In this document: positions 60,111 through 64,000 of the stretch, piece by piece
How positions within the stretch are numbered: position 1 is the first letter of the stretch
Layout of the letters: every line of letters begins with the position of its first letter
Origin: Sinomonas humi
GTDB lineage: Bacteria; Actinomycetota; Actinomycetes; Actinomycetales; Micrococcaceae
Assembly: GCF_000802235.1 (NCBI RefSeq)
Contig: NZ_JTDL01000082.1
Span: forward strand, 145,683-209,682
Direction of reading: 5' to 3'
Length of the DNA stretch: 64,000 nucleotides
Notes under the pieces: generated by a model
The model's database searches: none
Told to the model about the DNA's origin: nothing
Seen by the model: only the letters and a program-made list of their open reading frames with translations
Position numbers and translations under genes: made by a program

Positions 60111-62996
60111 CTAGCCGGGGTTCCGGGCTTCGCCCTTCCGCAGCGCCTCGGCCAGGACCTGCACGAGATGCCGGCTGCCCAGCCCTGCGAGGTCCCCGAC
60201 CTGTGTGCGGCACGAGAAGCCGTCGGCAAGGATCGCCCGCTCGGGCTCCGAGTCAGCCTTCGCGAGGATTCCGCCCCGCGCGATCTTCTCGGAGACCTCG
60301 TAATGCCCCTGCTCCATGCCGAAGTTCCCCGCGAGCCCACAGCACCCCGCCGAAACATCGACATCGCAGCCCATCCCGTCGAGGAGAGCACGGTCCGCGT
60401 CGTAGCCCATGACCGAATACTGGTGGCAGTGCGGCTGGACGAGCAGCTTCTCCGCTGACTTCGGCGGCTGCCACTCGATTCCCGTGAGGAACTCAGCGAC
60501 AGTCTTCACGGCCCCCGCGAGCTCCTTGGCCCGCGGATCGTCGGGCAGGAGTTCGAGGAGGTCCGAGCGAAAGACGGCGGTGCAGCTCGGCTCGAGTCCC
60601 ACGACCGTCCGTCCGGCCCTGACGTGCGGGATGAGAACGTCGAGGGTGTTTCGCAGCCGGGCCTTGGCGGCGGGGAGCTGCCCAGTTGAGATATAGGTGA
60701 GCCCGCAGCACGCCTCCCCCGCCGAGACTTCGATGTCGCAACCGGCCGCTTCGAGCACGGTGAGGGCGTCGCGCGGGATCTCGGGGTCGAGCCCGTCGGA
60801 GAAGGAGTCCACCCAGAGCAGCACCCGAGGCGCGCCCTCCGGCGCCGGATGACGACGGCGCGAGCGAACGTCCCAGCGGAACGGCGCCTTGGGGAGCTTG
60901 GGGAGCGAGCGACGGGAATCCGCGCCCATGAGCGTGAGGGCTGCCTTACGCAGCGGTGGGATGCGGCCCATGAGGTTGGCCAGCGGAGCGAAGGGTGCCG
61001 CGACACGAAGCCACTGCGGCAGCCGCCCCAGTGAGTAGTGGCTCCGCGGGCGGATCCGCCCCCGGAACGACTCGTACAGGGTCTGCGACTTGTACATCGC
61101 CATGTCGATCCCGGTGGGGCAGTCGGTCGAGCACGCCTTGCAGCTCAGGCACAGGTCCAGCGCCTCGTGCACCTCCGGCGAACGCCAGCCCAGCTGCACC
61201 ACGCTTCCGTTGAGCATCTCCTGGAGCACGCGGGCGCGGCCGCGCGTCGAGTCCTTCTCCTCACGCGTCGCGATGTACGAGGGGCACATGAACCCGCGCT
61301 TGTCGCGCGGATCCGCCCGACACTTGCCCACGCCGACGCAACGATGTACGGCCTTGGTGACGCTCCCGCCGTCGTGCGTGAACGCGAAGCCGCGATCGAC
61401 GTGGAGTTCGACGGCGCGGGGGCGCCGAAGGTCAGCGTCGACCGGCAGCGGGTGCACCACGATGCCAGGGTTCAGGTAGTCCTCTGGGTCGAAGATCGCC
61501 TTGAACTCGGCCATCGCGGCCAAGGCCTCAGCGCTGTACATCGCGGGGAGCAGCTCCGAACGTGCCCGACCGTCCCCGTGCTCGCCCGAAAGGGATCCGC
61601 CGTGCTGGGCGACGAGCACCGCGGCCCGCTCGAGGAAGCGCCGCATCAGGTTGCCGTCCTGCTCTAGCGGGAAGTCGATGCGCATGTGGACGCAGCCGTC
61701 GCCAAGGTGTCCATACGCCATGCCGGTGAGGCCTTCCTCGTCCAAGAGCGCGGCGAGGGCGCGAAGATAGTCGCCGAGCTGCTCGGGCGGAACGGCCGAA
61801 TCCTCCCAGCCGGGCCATGCCTGATCGCCCTTCTCGGTCCGCCCCGCGAGGCCTGCGGCGTCCTCGCGGATGCGCCACAGCCGAGCGCTCTGCTCCCCCG
61901 AGGGCAGGACCTGCGACTGGTCCGTCGCAGCGGTGTCGACGAGCTTGCGGGCGGCCTGCTCCGCCTCGTCGGGGGTGTCACCCGGCACTTCGGCGAGCAG
62001 GAGGCACCCACCCTTCGGGAGGTCCGGCACGCTGTCCGGACCCTTCGCCCGCCGGAGGGCGTCAATCAGACGCGTGTCGAGGCCTTCGAGCGCGAGGGGA
62101 TGGAAGGGCAGGAGGTTCGGGACGTCGTCGGCCGCTGTTGCGAGATCGCGGTAGCCGAGCACGGCGAGTGCCGGGCCCTTCGCGCGGGGGACGAGCCGGA
62201 GCGTGGCCTCGAGGAGGACGCCGCACGTGCCCTCTACCCCGACGAGGGCCGCCGCGAGATTGCGGCCCTTCTCGGGGAGGAGATGGTCGAGCGAGTATCC
62301 CGAAACCTGTCGGCTGAAGCGCCCGAATTCCTTCCTCAGGACCGATAGGTGCCGGTCGACGAGGTCGCCGAGTCCAGGGACGGCGTCGAACGTCTCCGGC
62401 CCCGAGGACACTGTCACGATCTCGCCGGTTCCGGTGAGCCACGTCAGCGAGAGCACGTTGTCCGCCGTGCGCCCATACGACATCGCGTGCGCCCCGCACG
62501 CGTTGTTGCCGATCATGCCGCCGACCGTGCAGCGGGTCCCGCTCGCGGGATCTGGTCCGAATCGCAGGCCGTGAGGCGCGCACGCGGACTCGAGGTCGGC
62601 GAGCACTACGCCGGGCTCGACGACGGCGGTCCGCGCCTCGGGATCGACCGACAGGATGCGGTTGAGGTAGCGGGAGAAGTCGATCACGAGGCCGGACCCG
62701 ATCGAATTTCCCGCCATCGACGTGCCTGCGCCGCGCACGGTGACCGGGACGTGGCGCTCGCGCGCAGCGGCCACCGCGACGAGCACATCGTTCCGCGAGC
62801 GCGGGAGGACGACGACGCTCGGCACCACCCGATAGTTCGTCGCGTCGGAGGTGTAGAGGGCTTTGGCCAGGGAGGAGTCGTCGACGTCGCCGTCGAGCCG
62901 TGTGCGGAGCTCATCGACGAGGGACTGCACCGTCTTCTGCCCGGGGCGCATCTGTGCTGAGCCCTTCTCTGCGGGGCGCATTGCGATCGACGTCAT
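60111..62996 (-). CDS. FAD- and Fe-S-dependent D-2-hydroxyacid dehydrogenase (GlcD-GlpC-type fusion)
   Basis: 961 residues. N-terminal FAD-binding PCMH domain (VTVRGAGTSMAGNSIGSGLV, TVGGMIGNNACGAHAMSYGR), FAD-oxidase C-terminal domain ending EHGDGRARSELLPAMY, two Cys motifs for 4Fe-4S (CVGVGKCRADP near residue 553; CLSCKACSTDCPTGID near 615) and two CCG cysteine-rich domains (EACCGLTYIS near 764; GCCGLAGNFGME near 885). Oxidises D-lactate or glycolate-like acids and passes electrons to the quinone pool. No neighbour identifies the substrate. Confidence 0.9.
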   Translation of the reverse strand: MTSIAMRPAEKGSAQMRPGQKTVQSLVDELRTRLDGDVDDSSLAKALYTSDATNYRVVPSVVVLPRSRNDVLVAVAAARERHVPVTVRGAGTSMAGNSIGSGLVIDFSRYLNRILSVDPEARTAVVEPGVVLADLESACAPHGLRFGPDPASGTRCTVGGMIGNNACGAHAMSYGRTADNVLSLTWLTGTGEIVTVSSGPETFDAVPGLGDLVDRHLSVLRKEFGRFSRQVSGYSLDHLLPEKGRNLAAALVGVEGTCGVLLEATLRLVPRAKGPALAVLGYRDLATAADDVPNLLPFHPLALEGLDTRLIDALRRAKGPDSVPDLPKGGCLLLAEVPGDTPDEAEQAARKLVDTAATDQSQVLPSGEQSARLWRIREDAAGLAGRTEKGDQAWPGWEDSAVPPEQLGDYLRALAALLDEEGLTGMAYGHLGDGCVHMRIDFPLEQDGNLMRRFLERAAVLVAQHGGSLSGEHGDGRARSELLPAMYSAEALAAMAEFKAIFDPEDYLNPGIVVHPLPVDADLRRPRAVELHVDRGFAFTHDGGSVTKAVHRCVGVGKCRADPRDKRGFMCPSYIATREEKDSTRGRARVLQEMLNGSVVQLGWRSPEVHEALDLCLSCKACSTDCPTGIDMAMYKSQTLYESFRGRIRPRSHYSLGRLPQWLRVAAPFAPLANLMGRIPPLRKAALTLMGADSRRSLPKLPKAPFRWDVRSRRRHPAPEGAPRVLLWVDSFSDGLDPEIPRDALTVLEAAGCDIEVSAGEACCGLTYISTGQLPAAKARLRNTLDVLIPHVRAGRTVVGLEPSCTAVFRSDLLELLPDDPRAKELAGAVKTVAEFLTGIEWQPPKSAEKLLVQPHCHQYSVMGYDADRALLDGMGCDVDVSAGCCGLAGNFGMEQGHYEVSEKIARGGILAKADSEPERAILADGFSCRTQVGDLAGLGSRHLVQVLAEALRKGEARNPG

Positions 62997-63096
62997 ATTC
63001 CAGTGCTACCCCAGATCCCGGGTCGAACTACAGAGTTCGCTGAATGGCCGAGGGTGCATTTCGCGATCAAGGCCCGATCTCGGGGAAAATCGAATC

Positions 63097-64000
63097 ATGC
63101 CCCGCCGCTTGTCCCTTTCGCTGCCCCGCCGGTGGCCCCTCGACCCGTTCATCACCGCCCTCCTGCTGACGGTCGTGGCAGCCTCGCTGTTCCCGGCGCG
63201 GGACGCTTTCGCCCACGGGGTCACAGGTCTCCAGACGGCCGCGGTCGCGCTGCTGTTCTTCCTGTACGGCGCCCGTCTCTCGCCGCGGGAGGCTCTCGAC
63301 GGACTGCGGCAGTGGCGGCTGCACGGACTCGTCTTCGCGGTGACCTTCGTCCTCTTCCCCCTGCTTGGACTCGCCGCGAGCCTGCTTGAACCGTCCATCC
63401 TCGGTCCGCAGCTCTACCAAGGCGTCCTTTTCCTCTGCCTGCTGCCCTCCACCGTGCAGTCCTCGATCGCGTTCACCTCGATCGCCCGGGGCAATGTGGC
63501 TGCCGCGGTGTGCAGCGCGACGTTCTCCAATCTGGCAGGCATCGTGGTCACACCCCTGCTCGCTGCTGTCCTGCTCAACGCGACGCACGGCGGAGGGGAC
63601 TTCGCACGTCAGATCCTCGACGTCGTCCTCCAGCTGCTCGTACCCTTTGTGGGCGGTCAGCTCGCCCGCCGCTGGATTGTCGGCTGGATGGGCCGGCACC
63701 GGAAGGTGCTGACCCTCGTGGACCGCGGCTCCATCCTGATCGTCGTCTACGGTGCGTTCAGCGAGGGCGTCGTCGGGGGAATCTGGGGACAGCTCGCGCC
63801 GTCCCGGCTGGCCGGGCTGCTGTTGGTGAACATGTTGCTGCTGGCCGCAGTGCTCGCCGCTACGAGCTACGCGAGCCGTCGGCTCGGCTTTAGCCGCGAA
63901 GAGCGCATCACGATCGTCTTCTGCGGTTCGAAGAAGAGCTTGGCGACGGGAGTGCCAATGGCTTCGGTGCTGTTCGCCGGTCCCGCGGTGGGCGTGATGG
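63097..64000 (+). CDS. Bile acid:sodium symporter family transporter, 3' end outside window
   Basis: 301 residues visible. About nine hydrophobic helices of the BASS type, with LFFLYGARLSPREALDG and FCLLPSTVQSSIAFTSIARG (the Na-binding crossover), GNVAAAVCSATFSNLAGIVV, and FCGSKKSLATGVPMASVLF near the visible end. Such proteins import organic anions. ATG 63097 starts MPRRLSLSLPRRWPLDPFI. The C-terminus runs off the right edge. Confidence 0.9.
   Translation, partial: MPRRLSLSLPRRWPLDPFITALLLTVVAASLFPARDAFAHGVTGLQTAAVALLFFLYGARLSPREALDGLRQWRLHGLVFAVTFVLFPLLGLAASLLEPSILGPQLYQGVLFLCLLPSTVQSSIAFTSIARGNVAAAVCSATFSNLAGIVVTPLLAAVLLNATHGGGDFARQILDVVLQLLVPFVGGQLARRWIVGWMGRHRKVLTLVDRGSILIVVYGAFSEGVVGGIWGQLAPSRLAGLLLVNMLLLAAVLAATSYASRRLGFSREERITIVFCGSKKSLATGVPMASVLFAGPAVGVM

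Overview
The window is chromosomal DNA from a very high-GC actinobacterium, most likely a soil member of the Micrococcaceae (Arthrobacter/Sinomonas-like). This placement is an inference. It rests on base composition, a DUF3073 protein, a septum-formation-type membrane protein, a HAIR-type heat-shock operator upstream of clpB, TANNNT -10 boxes placed directly before start codons, and frequent GTG/TTG starts. I saw no rRNA, convincing tRNA, CRISPR array or prophage.

Region by region. (1) 1-5051, minus strand: a V-type (A/V) ATPase operon, order stalk-C-I-K-F-E-A, with A running off the left edge. (2) 5185-9921: a lipoate-ligase-like protein, an acyl-CoA thioesterase, a small VTT-type membrane protein, an NAD-dependent epimerase, a 57-residue protein and a coiled-coil protein. 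(3) 9994-15562: a D-galactonate (dgo) island, dgoK-dgoA-dgoD-SDR, divergent from an IclR regulator, plus an L-idonate-dehydrogenase-like enzyme. (4) 15795-27034: the most interesting block. It holds an aminotransferase, a class II pyruvate aldolase of the RraA fold, a LysR regulator, a PotABCD-type ABC importer, a divergent 5-oxoprolinase PxpABC and an SDR. Three ATA-N9-TAT sites sharing a GTCATAA half lie in front of its three transcription units, which argues for one regulon. I propose that it imports and degrades a 5-oxoproline (pyroglutamate)-like compound, perhaps a 4-substituted one. (5) 27119-34327: an unknown protein, gluconokinase, YnfA, a CDF metal exporter, an APC permease, a three-gene envelope-stress-like operon (DUF3618, phage-holin-like, Ala/Gly/Pro-rich) and a YihY protein.

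(6) 34608-40743: a LacI regulator with a candidate operator, an unknown 235-residue protein, TetR, an M20 dipeptidase, a second YihY protein and a FabH-like ketosynthase. (7) 40744-41588: a repeat-rich gap with the C-terminal remnant of an IS481-like transposase between stacked copies of what look like its own ends. (8) 41589-49037: a sirtuin, DUF3073, a septum-formation-like protein, ClpB with its HAIR operator, a DUF4031-HD fusion, a 2H phosphoesterase, YceI and YccF. (9) 49088-53242: an exporter operon (MacB-type ABC, adaptor with a peptidoglycan-binding domain, lipoprotein) headed by a broken beta/gamma-crystallin-like reading frame. (10) 53373-64000: a DEAD-box helicase, a double AsnC-type regulator divergent from an M20 amidohydrolase and an MHS-family transporter, TrmB, a large FAD/Fe-S 2-hydroxyacid dehydrogenase and a bile-acid-symporter-family protein cut by the right edge.

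Several gene ends carry long perfect hairpins or a dispersed intergenic repeat; one copy of that repeat supplies the last codons of the idonate-dehydrogenase-like gene.
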